Below are positions 1 to 6,637 of a stretch of 56,630 nt of DNA, piece after piece (the stretch's first letter is position 1; the number at the start of each line of letters is the position of its first letter). A model generated the notes under the pieces. That model saw only the letters and a list, made by a program, of their open reading frames with translations, made no database searches and was not told the DNA's origin. The position numbers and the translations under genes were made by a program. Source of the DNA: Actinomycetota bacterium (GTDB lineage Bacteria > Actinomycetota > Actinomycetes > S36-B12 > CAIYMF01); NCBI GenBank assembly GCA_947455705.1, contig CANGPO010000009.1, positions 1-56,630 of the forward strand, written 5' to 3'.

Positions 1-52
1 CCTTGGCGCGGTCAAGCATTTCACCGTAGATCTCTGGGGTTGCGATAGGCAT
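1..52 (-). CDS. fba: Fructose-bisphosphate aldolase, class II (5' end only)
   Basis: Only the first 17 codons are inside the window; the gene runs off the left edge. The reverse strand reads MPIATPEIYGEMLDRAK from an ATG at 52-50, which matches the start of actinobacterial zinc-dependent class II aldolases (mycobacterial Fba begins MPIATPEVYAEML). An AGGAG ribosome binding site lies about 8 nt upstream. The family cleaves fructose-1,6-bisphosphate to glyceraldehyde-3-phosphate and dihydroxyacetone phosphate in glycolysis and gluconeogenesis. No catalytic residue can be checked here. The assignment rests on the short N-terminal match and on the fact that fba also sits near dedA and pyrE in mycobacteria. 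Confidence 0.8.
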   Translation of the reverse strand, partial: MPIATPEIYGEMLDRAK

Positions 53-166
53 CGCACATCTCCTAGCTATACGAAAACAAGGCTGCCGGGCCGCTCTGCC
101 CAACAAGACCATCTTGTCAGATGATGCAGTCGAGCAGGCATAGTCCTTCCAGTTGGCTGCCAGTCG

Positions 167-1468
167 TCACGATTCAGGTAGGGGCCTCGCGGTCACGTCT
201 GAAGTCTCCAAAGCCCGCAGCCCCGTTACCTGCGGATCTAACAGGGCAAGCAGTTGCACGCAGACAAGAGCTAGGCAGATGAGGCCCGCAGTGCGCGTTC
301 CAAAGGTCTCAACGATCGGGCCGGCCGCGGCCAGACCCAACGGAGTAAGCGCAAGGGATCCGAAGTAGTCGTACGCGCTCACTCGGGAGAGTGACTCCGA
401 GGGTATGTGTTGTTGGAGTGCCGTCTGCCACAACACTTCAAAGATGTCGACCGCGATTCCGGCGAGGAATGCGCCGACAGCCACGAGCGGGACGGCAAGT
501 GGCGGGATCAAGCCGATGATCGGGAGAACGAGGAATGGCGAGGCCAACATCGCAATGAGCAATGGCCGCCGCGGACGGATGCGCATTGCGACAACAACGC
601 CGGTTACCGTTCCCGCGGAAAACGCGGCCATGACAACGGCCCAACCTCGGGCACCGCCCCAGTCATTCAAGGCAACAACCGGACCAACCACACCAATGGC
701 AGCGCTGAACCCAACATTGCTCAATGAGAACACCAGCACAATGAGCCAGACCCATCGACGTGCGGTGAACTCACGCCAACCGTGAACAAGGTCCGCCACC
801 ATCGACGTCGACTCATCACGCGGCAGTGAACGCTGAACGTGAATTCCCACTAGTAGTACGGCCGACACGGCGTACGTGACGGCATTGATACTCAACGCCC
901 ATCCAGATCCAATTGTCGCCACGAGGATTCCGCCCAAAGCAACACCACCGATGGACGCCATGTTGCTCGCCAATCGGATCAGCGCATTCGTCGATTGAAG
1001 TTGGTCGTCGTCTACGACCTGCGGAATAAGGCCAGTGTGTGTGGGATAGAACAATGCGGTGGCAAGTCCTCCCACAATCGCCAGCGCCGACATAGCAATC
1101 ACGGATGCATGCCCTGACAGGAACAGCGCAGCTCCCAGCAGCCAGGTCAGCGCCATCGTGGTTTCAGCGATCACCAGCAACCACACCCGATTGCCGCGAT
1201 CAGCGATAACGCCTGCAAACAAAAGGAAAGCGACCCGGGGCACCGCTGCGCAAAACAGGACGATCCCAAGTCCCGTTGGGCCGCCACCCGGCAGCGCCAG
1301 AACTCCGAAGGCCAAGGCGATCGGGCCGATCCCCGATCCCAGATCGGAGATCAGTCGAGAAAGCACCAGTCGCATGACATTGGGGTCGCGCAAAACCTGA
1401 AGATCCCGAGCAAGGGATCGCTCCGCAACTGCATCCTCGGCGGGTTCGGTTCCGGCGACGTCACTCAT
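167..1468 (-). CDS. MFS transporter, EntS/multidrug-efflux type
   Basis: A 433-aa polytopic membrane protein with about 12 hydrophobic segments and the layout of the major facilitator superfamily. After a hydrophilic N-terminus of about 30 residues, the segment LISDLGSGIGPIALAFGVLAL starts the helices, and an ADRGNR stretch near residue 100 fits the MFS loop 2-3 motif (G-x-x-x-D-R). Length and internal loop agree with the EntS-like exporters that expel siderophores or drugs; the substrate cannot be told from sequence. The start ATG lies 18 bp behind the stop of the SpoU methyltransferase gene on the same strand, so the two are probably co-transcribed. A GTAGGA stretch upstream is a poor ribosome binding site. 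Confidence 0.8.
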   Translation of the reverse strand: MSDVAGTEPAEDAVAERSLARDLQVLRDPNVMRLVLSRLISDLGSGIGPIALAFGVLALPGGGPTGLGIVLFCAAVPRVAFLLFAGVIADRGNRVWLLVIAETTMALTWLLGAALFLSGHASVIAMSALAIVGGLATALFYPTHTGLIPQVVDDDQLQSTNALIRLASNMASIGGVALGGILVATIGSGWALSINAVTYAVSAVLLVGIHVQRSLPRDESTSMVADLVHGWREFTARRWVWLIVLVFSLSNVGFSAAIGVVGPVVALNDWGGARGWAVVMAAFSAGTVTGVVVAMRIRPRRPLLIAMLASPFLVLPIIGLIPPLAVPLVAVGAFLAGIAVDIFEVLWQTALQQHIPSESLSRVSAYDYFGSLALTPLGLAAAGPIVETFGTRTAGLICLALVCVQLLALLDPQVTGLRALETSDVTARPLPES

Positions 1469-1486
1469 GGGGTTGGAGTCCTACGC

Positions 1487-2113
1487 TCAGATCGGCTGGT
1501 CGAACACATGCTGACGGATCCACGAATGCATCGTGATCGCCGCAGCCGCACCGAGGTTGATAGACCGCGTCGAACCGAACTGAGCGATATCGAGAACAAC
1601 CTCACATTGAGCCTGTGCCTCGTCGCTGAGCCCGGCCCCCTCCTGCCCGAAGAACAAAACGCAGCGGCGCGGAAGTGCGAACTTCTCAAGGGGAATTGAA
1701 CCCGGGATGTTGTCGATTCCGATGACAGGAACCCCCTGCTCGGCAGCCCACTGTCCAAGGCTGGCCGGGGAATCGTGGTACTCCACATGCATGTATCGAT
1801 TGGTAACCATCGCTCCGCGTCGGTTCCAACGTCGACGACCAACAAGGCGAACAGTCGAGGCATTGAACGCATTAGCGGTACGAACAACGGAACCAATGTT
1901 GAAATCGTGTTCAAGATTTTCCATCGCCACATGAAAATCGTGACGACGCAGATCTAAGTCAGCGACGATCGCCTCTACCGACCAATAGCGATACTCATCG
2001 CCCACATTGCGTCGGTCACCCTCGCGCAGGAGTTCTGGATCGAAGTGCGGATCAGTTGGCCACGGTTCGGGGTGTGGTCCTACTCCCACAGTGCGCTCGT
2101 AGTCCTCATCCAT
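1487..2113 (-). CDS. SpoU/TrmH-family RNA 2'-O-methyltransferase
   Basis: A 208-aa protein with the three SPOUT-class SpoU motifs in order: N-I-G-S-V-V-R-T-A (motif 1, the Asn/Arg pair), FFGQEGAGLS (motif 2) and DIAQFGSTRSINLGAAAAI (motif 3, the SAM-binding trefoil knot). These enzymes transfer a methyl group from SAM to a ribose 2'-OH in tRNA or rRNA; the target base cannot be predicted. It resembles the RNA methylase encoded near pyrE and clpB in mycobacteria (Rv0380c, from memory). The gene is divergent from dedA, with 49 bp between the two start codons. A TAGGCT box ends 6 nt before the ATG, so the mRNA is probably leaderless, which supports this start. Confidence 0.9.
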   Translation of the reverse strand: MDEDYERTVGVGPHPEPWPTDPHFDPELLREGDRRNVGDEYRYWSVEAIVADLDLRRHDFHVAMENLEHDFNIGSVVRTANAFNASTVRLVGRRRWNRRGAMVTNRYMHVEYHDSPASLGQWAAEQGVPVIGIDNIPGSIPLEKFALPRRCVLFFGQEGAGLSDEAQAQCEVVLDIAQFGSTRSINLGAAAAITMHSWIRQHVFDQPI

Positions 2114-2119
2114 CCCCGC

Positions 2120-2125
2120 AGCCTA
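2120..2125 (-). promoter_or_regulatory. -10 box of a leaderless promoter for the SpoU methyltransferase
   Basis: TAGGCT on the reverse strand, 6 nt before the ATG at 2113, which places transcription start at or next to the start codon. It mirrors the box of the divergent dedA gene. Confidence 0.6.
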
Positions 2126-2150
2126 TGACGATGGGCAGATCAGCACGGCA

Positions 2151-2156
2151 TAGGCT
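2151..2156 (+). promoter_or_regulatory. -10 box of a leaderless promoter for the first dedA
   Basis: TAGGCT exactly 6 nt before the GTG at 2163. With its mirror image at 2120-2125 it forms an 8-bp inverted repeat (AGCCTATG 2120-2127, CATAGGCT 2149-2156). Confidence 0.6.
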
Positions 2157-2162
2157 CATGAA

Positions 2163-2822
2163 GTGCTCAACGGTCCAGACCTCGCAACGCTGTCAACGGT
2201 TGCGGTCTATGCGGTTGTGTGGGGTTTTGTTTTCGTCGAGTGCGGCCTGCTCGTCGGTTTCCTGCTGCCCGGCGATTCCCTCCTGTTCGGAGCTGGGATT
2301 CTGGCGGCGAGCCCGCGAAGTTCCATAAACCTTCCCCTACTTGTCACGGGCATCTTCATTGCCGCCGTGGTTGGCAACGAAATCGCGTATCAAACGGGAC
2401 GCAGATACGGGCGATCGTGGGTCGAAAACCGTGAAGGTGGTCGCACGAAAGACGGTCTACGCAAGGCCGAGTCCTTCTACCAAAGGTGGGGGTGGTGGTC
2501 AGTAGTTGTCGCACGCTGGATCGCGTGGGTGCGCACATTCGTCCCTGTCGTTGCAGGAACCGCCGCCATGGACCGCCGGGCATTCACCACTGCGAATCTG
2601 GTTGGCGCGCTTCCATGGGCCATCGGCCTGCCGTATCTCGGGGCCTTGGCGTACTCAGTTCCATGGCTTCGCGCGGTCGCATCCGTGATTGCAATCGGCT
2701 CGATCGTTGCCGCTCTGATCGGAGCCACGTTCGCCTTCGTTCAGTCGCGCCGATTGCGGTCGCGGAAATCCGCCGGTGAGCCGACCAGCCCGGACGAGAT
2801 CAATCCGCCACCCGCCGACTAA
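2163..2822 (+). CDS. DedA-family membrane protein (first of two)
   Basis: A 219-aa membrane protein of the DedA/VTT family. Visible marks are the re-entrant motif E-C-G-L-L-V-G-F-L-L-P-G-D-S near residues 25-40, the G-N-E-I-A-Y-Q-x-G-R segment and the R-W-I-A-W-V-R-T-F-V-P-V-V-A-G motif near residues 120-135 with its conserved arginines. DedA proteins are inner-membrane lipid flippase-like transporters; some recycle undecaprenyl phosphate across the membrane. The C-terminal 25 residues are polar. A second, clearly related gene follows 11 bp later on the same strand. The GTG start is supported by a -10 box 6 nt upstream; there is no ribosome binding site, as expected for a leaderless mRNA. Confidence 0.9.
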   Translation: MLNGPDLATLSTVAVYAVVWGFVFVECGLLVGFLLPGDSLLFGAGILAASPRSSINLPLLVTGIFIAAVVGNEIAYQTGRRYGRSWVENREGGRTKDGLRKAESFYQRWGWWSVVVARWIAWVRTFVPVVAGTAAMDRRAFTTANLVGALPWAIGLPYLGALAYSVPWLRAVASVIAIGSIVAALIGATFAFVQSRRLRSRKSAGEPTSPDEINPPPAD

Positions 2823-2825
2823 CCT
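2820..2825 (+). promoter_or_regulatory. Probable -10 box for the second dedA
   Basis: TAACCT overlaps the stop codon of the first dedA and ends 8 nt before the GTG at 2834. The second copy may thus have its own leaderless promoter besides read-through. Confidence 0.4.
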
Positions 2826-2833
2826 GTTGTCTC

Positions 2834-3502
2834 GTGAGCACACACGCAGGAACCCTGCAATTAGCCCTCGTCCACACCCTTGGCCCGCAATGGATGCAAC
2901 CGACCTACTGGCTCGACAAGTTCAGCGGAGCGGCATTCATCGCCGTCCTTGTCATCGTGTTCATCGAATGTGGTTTGTTCGTGTTCTTCCTGCCTGGTGA
3001 CTCACTGCTGTTCGTCACAGGTCTCTACATTTCCACCGGGACGATCGGGGTGCCGCTGTGGCTCGCGTGCATCTTGCTGTCCCTAGCTGCCATTGCCGGC
3101 AATATCGTCGGCTATCTGATCGGACGTCGATTCGGGCCGGCATTGTTCGATAAACCCGACTCGAGATTCTTTAAGCCGCAATACATTTCATCGACCCACG
3201 ACTTCTTCACCAAGTACGGGCCGAAGGCCATCGTTCTTGCCCGCTTCGTTCCTGTTGTACGAACGTTCATCACCGCTATGGCCGGTGTCGGCAACATGAA
3301 CCAGCGGATGTACATCTCGTACAGCGTCATCGGCGGGGTGCTCTGGGCAACGGGTCTGACGGTTCTGGGTTACTTCCTCGGCCACATCGAGTTCGTCCAG
3401 AAAAACATCGACATCATCGTCGTCGGCATCGTCGTCATCTCAGTGCTTCCCGCAGCGCTGGAGTGGTGGCGTAATCGGAACGCACCCCAGGCGCACCTGT
3501 AG
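2834..3502 (+). CDS. DedA-family membrane protein (second of two)
   Basis: A 222-aa paralogue of the preceding protein with the same family marks: E-C-G-L-F-V-F-F-L-P-G-D-S near residues 45-58, G-N-I-V-G-Y-L-I-G-R-R-F-G, and R-F-V-P-V-V-R-T-F-I-T-A-M-A-G-V-G-N-M near residues 135-153. The last motif is closer to the DedA consensus than that of the first copy, so this one is the more typical member. The N-terminal region holds an extra amphipathic stretch before helix 1. DedA proteins are linked to undecaprenyl-phosphate and phospholipid translocation. Tandem duplication is suggested by adjacency. The 3' end faces pyrE with only 25 bp between the stops. Confidence 0.9.
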   Translation: MSTHAGTLQLALVHTLGPQWMQPTYWLDKFSGAAFIAVLVIVFIECGLFVFFLPGDSLLFVTGLYISTGTIGVPLWLACILLSLAAIAGNIVGYLIGRRFGPALFDKPDSRFFKPQYISSTHDFFTKYGPKAIVLARFVPVVRTFITAMAGVGNMNQRMYISYSVIGGVLWATGLTVLGYFLGHIEFVQKNIDIIVVGIVVISVLPAALEWWRNRNAPQAHL

Positions 3503-3527
3503 ACGTCGCCGCTCCGAACGTCAGCTT

Positions 3528-4076
3528 CTAGCTGAGGCCGAGATCCGTCAATGAGTAAGCGGTGAAGTAAGGCAAGCCGGCTTGCTCGATGGCAGGCGCT
3601 GCCCCACGCTCGACGATCACGGCCACTCCAACAACCTCGGCGCCAGCTGCACGTAAGGCCTCAACGGCGGTAAGAACCGAACCACCCGTGGTGGACGTAT
3701 CTTCCACGGCCAGGACGCGACGACCGGCCACATCAGGACCTTCGATGCGGCGTTGAAGCCCATGGTCCTTCTCACTCTTACGCACAACAAAGGCATCCAA
3801 GGTACGACCCTGCGCGGAGGCTGCATGCAGCATCGCAGTAGCAACCGGATCGGCTCCAAGGGTCAAACCGCCAACAGCGTCGTAATCCAAGTCCGCAGTT
3901 AGTTCGAGCATGACGCGGCCAATCACCGGGGCAGCCACACTGTCGAGAGTTACTCGGCGAAGATCGACGTAGTAGTCAGCCTCGCGGCCGCTGGACAAGA
4001 TCACCTTGCCGTGGACGACGGCCTTGTCGATGATCTGCTGGCGGAGAAGTTCACGATCTTCTGAAGAGTTGGTCAT
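3528..4076 (-). CDS. pyrE: Orotate phosphoribosyltransferase
   Basis: A 182-aa enzyme of the PRTase fold that joins orotate and PRPP to give orotidine-5'-monophosphate in pyrimidine synthesis. The PRPP-binding motif is plain (RRVLAVEDTSTTGGSVL near residues 110-126). The S-S-G-R-E-A-D-Y-Y-V-D-L-R segment near residue 30 is typical of the archaeal/actinobacterial short PyrE, and the R-K-x-x-K-D-H-G loop is present. The reading frame could start 63 nt earlier, at 4139, but a TACGCT -10 box ends 6 nt before the ATG at 4076 and the homologous N-terminus begins here (MTNSSEDREL), so this start is chosen. Divergent from an unknown gene at 4117. Confidence 0.93.
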   Translation of the reverse strand: MTNSSEDRELLRQQIIDKAVVHGKVILSSGREADYYVDLRRVTLDSVAAPVIGRVMLELTADLDYDAVGGLTLGADPVATAMLHAASAQGRTLDAFVVRKSEKDHGLQRRIEGPDVAGRRVLAVEDTSTTGGSVLTAVEALRAAGAEVVGVAVIVERGAAPAIEQAGLPYFTAYSLTDLGLS

Positions 4077-4082
4077 GCGCCA

Positions 4083-4088
4083 AGCGTA
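4083..4088 (-). promoter_or_regulatory. -10 box of a leaderless promoter for pyrE
   Basis: TACGCT on the reverse strand, 6 nt before the ATG at 4076; decides the pyrE start. Confidence 0.6.
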
Positions 4089-4104
4089 GTGGGAGCGATT
4101 ACGG

Positions 4105-4110
4105 CAGGCT
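4105..4110 (+). promoter_or_regulatory. Probable -10 box for the 174-aa gene at 4117
   Basis: CAGGCT, 6 nt before the GTG. C in place of the first T makes it weaker than the other boxes, but the spacing fits the same pattern. Confidence 0.4.
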
Positions 4111-4116
4111 GACCTG

Positions 4117-4641
4117 GTGAGCACCTCGTCCATCGTCATCTGTCCCCCGGCACCCGGTGAATCCCGCGTGTTCGATCACGACGGACTCGGCGTGGAACTG
4201 ACATCAGTGGCACAGACCTTGGCAGCGAACGTTCTGACCGTTCCCGCAGTTGATTACCTCGAGACCGACGACCTACGCACGCAACGAGCGCACTGGGTCG
4301 CCGCTCTGGCAGTGGCAATGAGTGCCGCCCAACTAACCACCCCGATCGCATTGGTACTCGTCGGTGCCGCTGGTGCTCTCGCCCCTGCCGTGGGTTTCAG
4401 CCAACGTGCTGCCCGGCGCTCGGTATCTGGCTACCTCATGGTGGACGCCGATGTTCCCACCATTGGGGGCGCGCACGAGGATTGGCCGGACGCTCCCGTC
4501 AGCTACCTCTACTCCCCTACAGCGCACGCGCTCAACGTCAACCAGGCACGTCTGCGCGGTTGGCACGTCGTGTCTATGACGGACGCAGGCCCATGCACAG
4601 TTACTGACGCGATCGCAGCAGTTGTTCCAACGCTGTTGTAG
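4117..4641 (+). CDS. Protein of unknown function, possibly degenerate alpha/beta-hydrolase fold
   Basis: A 174-aa protein that I do not recognise. The middle (near residues 75-95) reads I-A-L-V-L-V-G-A-A-G-A-L-A-P-A-V-G, which looks like a beta strand followed by a glycine-rich turn, as at the nucleophile elbow of alpha/beta hydrolases, but with alanine where the serine would be. It is followed by S-G-Y-L-M-V-D-A-D-V-P, like the next strand. No signal peptide or membrane helix is evident. It sits between pyrE and an SDR gene, and its stop is 13 bp from the convergent SDR stop. A non-catalytic hydrolase-like fold is a guess; the gene itself is supported by codon pattern and promoter spacing. 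Confidence 0.65.
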   Translation: MSTSSIVICPPAPGESRVFDHDGLGVELTSVAQTLAANVLTVPAVDYLETDDLRTQRAHWVAALAVAMSAAQLTTPIALVLVGAAGALAPAVGFSQRAARRSVSGYLMVDADVPTIGGAHEDWPDAPVSYLYSPTAHALNVNQARLRGWHVVSMTDAGPCTVTDAIAAVVPTLL

Positions 4642-4654
4642 GTGATGGCTCCGG

Positions 4655-5413
4655 CTACTTCTGCGAGGCCAGGCCAATTCGCCGAACCAGCGGACGAGGC
4701 AGGTACATCGCTGCGGCGGATAGTGCCTTGTATTGAGCACCCGGCACGGAGACGGCTTTGCCGCGGCCGAAATCCTTCAGCGCCTCGCTCACCACTAGCG
4801 GGGAGTCAAGCCACATCCAATCCTGCACGGCCGATTTGTTTATCCCGGCGCGGTCATGGAACTCGGTGTGGGTGTAGCCAGGGCAAAGCGCCATCACCGT
4901 TACGCCCTTGGCCGCCATGGGTCCGTGGAGCGACTCTGAAAACACTCGAACCCACGCCTTGGCCGCTGAGTAGGTGCCGCCGGCAATAAACGAGGCAACG
5001 CTCGAGTTGTTGATCACCCCACCCCGACCCCGACTAACCATTCCGGGCAACGCCGCATGGGTAAGTCGAAGAACGGCCGTCACCAACACATCGAGCAGTT
5101 GCTGCTCCACCTCGATATCGCCACCAAGAAAGTTCTCGGTGTGCCCAAACCCGGCGTTGTTGAACAGGATGTCTACCGGACGCATGGGGTCCGATAGTCG
5201 TTGCTCAACGCGAGCAAGGTCGTCACGATTGGCCAGGTCGGCAGCGATCACCTCGGTGCTGATTCGATATCGGTCACTTAGCTCTCGAGCGAACTCGTCA
5301 AGTCGGTCTTGGGTTCGCGCGACGAGGACAACGTCATCTCCGCGCGCAGCGACTTGTCTCGCGAATTCCGCGCCGATTCCAGCAGTTGCACCTGTGATGA
5401 GGACGTTAGTCAT
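4655..5413 (-). CDS. Short-chain dehydrogenase/reductase (SDR)
   Basis: A 252-aa classical SDR. The NAD(P)-binding Rossmann motif TGATAGIG is at residues 7-14, the N-N-A-G-F-G motif lies near residue 88, and the catalytic Ser-Tyr-Lys set appears as INNSSVASF...TYSAAKAW (Y-x-x-x-K). The layout with a C-terminal PRPLVRRIGLASQK tail resembles actinobacterial SDRs annotated as ketoacyl or steroid-type reductases; the substrate is unknown. It is divergent from the aminotransferase gene, with 51 bp between the start codons; each side carries its own -10 box. Confidence 0.9.
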   Translation of the reverse strand: MTNVLITGATAGIGAEFARQVAARGDDVVLVARTQDRLDEFARELSDRYRISTEVIAADLANRDDLARVEQRLSDPMRPVDILFNNAGFGHTENFLGGDIEVEQQLLDVLVTAVLRLTHAALPGMVSRGRGGVINNSSVASFIAGGTYSAAKAWVRVFSESLHGPMAAKGVTVMALCPGYTHTEFHDRAGINKSAVQDWMWLDSPLVVSEALKDFGRGKAVSVPGAQYKALSAAAMYLPRPLVRRIGLASQK

Positions 5414-5418
5414 ATCTC

Positions 5419-5424
5419 AGTATC
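5419..5424 (-). promoter_or_regulatory. Probable -10 box for the SDR gene
   Basis: GATACT on the reverse strand, 5 nt before the ATG at 5413. Confidence 0.45.
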
Positions 5425-5452
5425 ACCTGAGCCGAATCCGGTCGCGACCGAC

Positions 5453-5458
5453 TAACCT
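5453..5458 (+). promoter_or_regulatory. -10 box of a leaderless promoter for the aminotransferase
   Basis: TAACCT, 6 nt before the GTG at 5465. Confidence 0.55.
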
Positions 5459-5464
5459 CAATCC

Positions 5465-6637
5465 GTGGCCCGACGTAATCCTCCCCTCGTTCCTCGGATG
5501 TACGAGCACGCATCAACGATCTTCGGAGAAATGAGCGCACTCGCGATCGAGACAGGCTCAGTGAATCTGGGTCAGGGCTTCCCCGATACCGATGGTCCCG
5601 ATGTCATCAAGGAAGCTGCCGTCCAAGCAATTCGCGAAGGACGGGGGAATCAGTACCCGCCAGCTCACGGACTACCGCAGTTGCGTGCCGCCATTGCCGA
5701 GCACCAGAAACGCTTCTACGACATCGATCTAGATCCGGCCACGGACGTTGTAGTCACGACGGGTGCAAGTGAGGCAATCGCCGCGACATTCCTTGCCTTG
5801 GTCGAGCCTGGCGACGAGGTCGTCACCTTCGCACCTTGGTTTGACCTCTATGCGGCCGTCGTTTCACTAACTGGTGCGCGACTCGTCGAAGTGCCGTTAA
5901 CCGAGGGTTTCTTCCGTCCCGATCCAGAACTACTCAGGGCGGCCATCACTGCGCGGACGAAGGTACTGCTGCTCAACTCACCACATAATCCAACCGGATC
6001 GGTTTTCACCAGAGCAGAGTTGACCGCGATTGCCGACATCGTCATCGAACATGATCTGTGGGTCGTGAGCGATGAGGTATACGAACACATGGTGTACGAC
6101 GACAGCGTCCACATCCCGTTTTGCACTATCCCGGGAATGGCAGAGCGCACAATCACCACGGGTAGTGCCGGAAAATCCCTGTCACTTACTGGATGGAAGG
6201 TTGGCTGGGCAACCGGACCAGCAGACCTCATCGGTGCCGTCCGAGTGCCCCGCCAACACCTCAGCTTCGTCAGTGGCGGACCATTTCAATGGGCTGTTGC
6301 TGACGGACTTCGACTGCCGAATGACTACTGGGATGAGTTCCGCGCAGGTATGCAGATGCGTCGTGATCTGTTCTGTTCGGGACTCACCGAACTGGGTATT
6401 CCAGTCGTCGTGCCCCAGGGGACCTACTTCGCAACCTCCGACGTGCGGGCCCTCGGTTACGAGGATGGCTGGACCTTCTGTCAGGAACTTCCCCATCGCG
6501 CTGGAGTTGTCGCAATTCCGCATCAGGTCTTTCACCTAGATGAGGCTGCCGGAAAGCCCTTCGTGCGATGGGCTTTCTGCAAGCAGCCCGACGTTCTACG
6601 AGAAGCACTCGACCGTTTAGGCCGAGCGTTTACCTGA
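5465..6637 (+). CDS. PLP-dependent aminotransferase, DapC/YbdL-like
   Basis: A 390-aa fold-type I class I/II aminotransferase. Marks: NLGQGFPDTDGP near residue 33, NQYPPAHGLPQLRAA near residue 60, NSPHNPTGSV, the Asp-x-x-Tyr of SDEVYEHMVYDD, the PLP lysine in GSAGKSLSLTGWKVGW and the C-terminal arginine of FVRWAFCK. It closely resembles mycobacterial N-succinyldiaminopimelate aminotransferase DapC and related methionine/kynurenine aminotransferases, so either lysine biosynthesis or amino-acid salvage is possible. Its last 21 bp overlap the 3' end of clpB on the opposite strand. Confidence 0.88.
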   Translation: MARRNPPLVPRMYEHASTIFGEMSALAIETGSVNLGQGFPDTDGPDVIKEAAVQAIREGRGNQYPPAHGLPQLRAAIAEHQKRFYDIDLDPATDVVVTTGASEAIAATFLALVEPGDEVVTFAPWFDLYAAVVSLTGARLVEVPLTEGFFRPDPELLRAAITARTKVLLLNSPHNPTGSVFTRAELTAIADIVIEHDLWVVSDEVYEHMVYDDSVHIPFCTIPGMAERTITTGSAGKSLSLTGWKVGWATGPADLIGAVRVPRQHLSFVSGGPFQWAVADGLRLPNDYWDEFRAGMQMRRDLFCSGLTELGIPVVVPQGTYFATSDVRALGYEDGWTFCQELPHRAGVVAIPHQVFHLDEAAGKPFVRWAFCKQPDVLREALDRLGRAFT

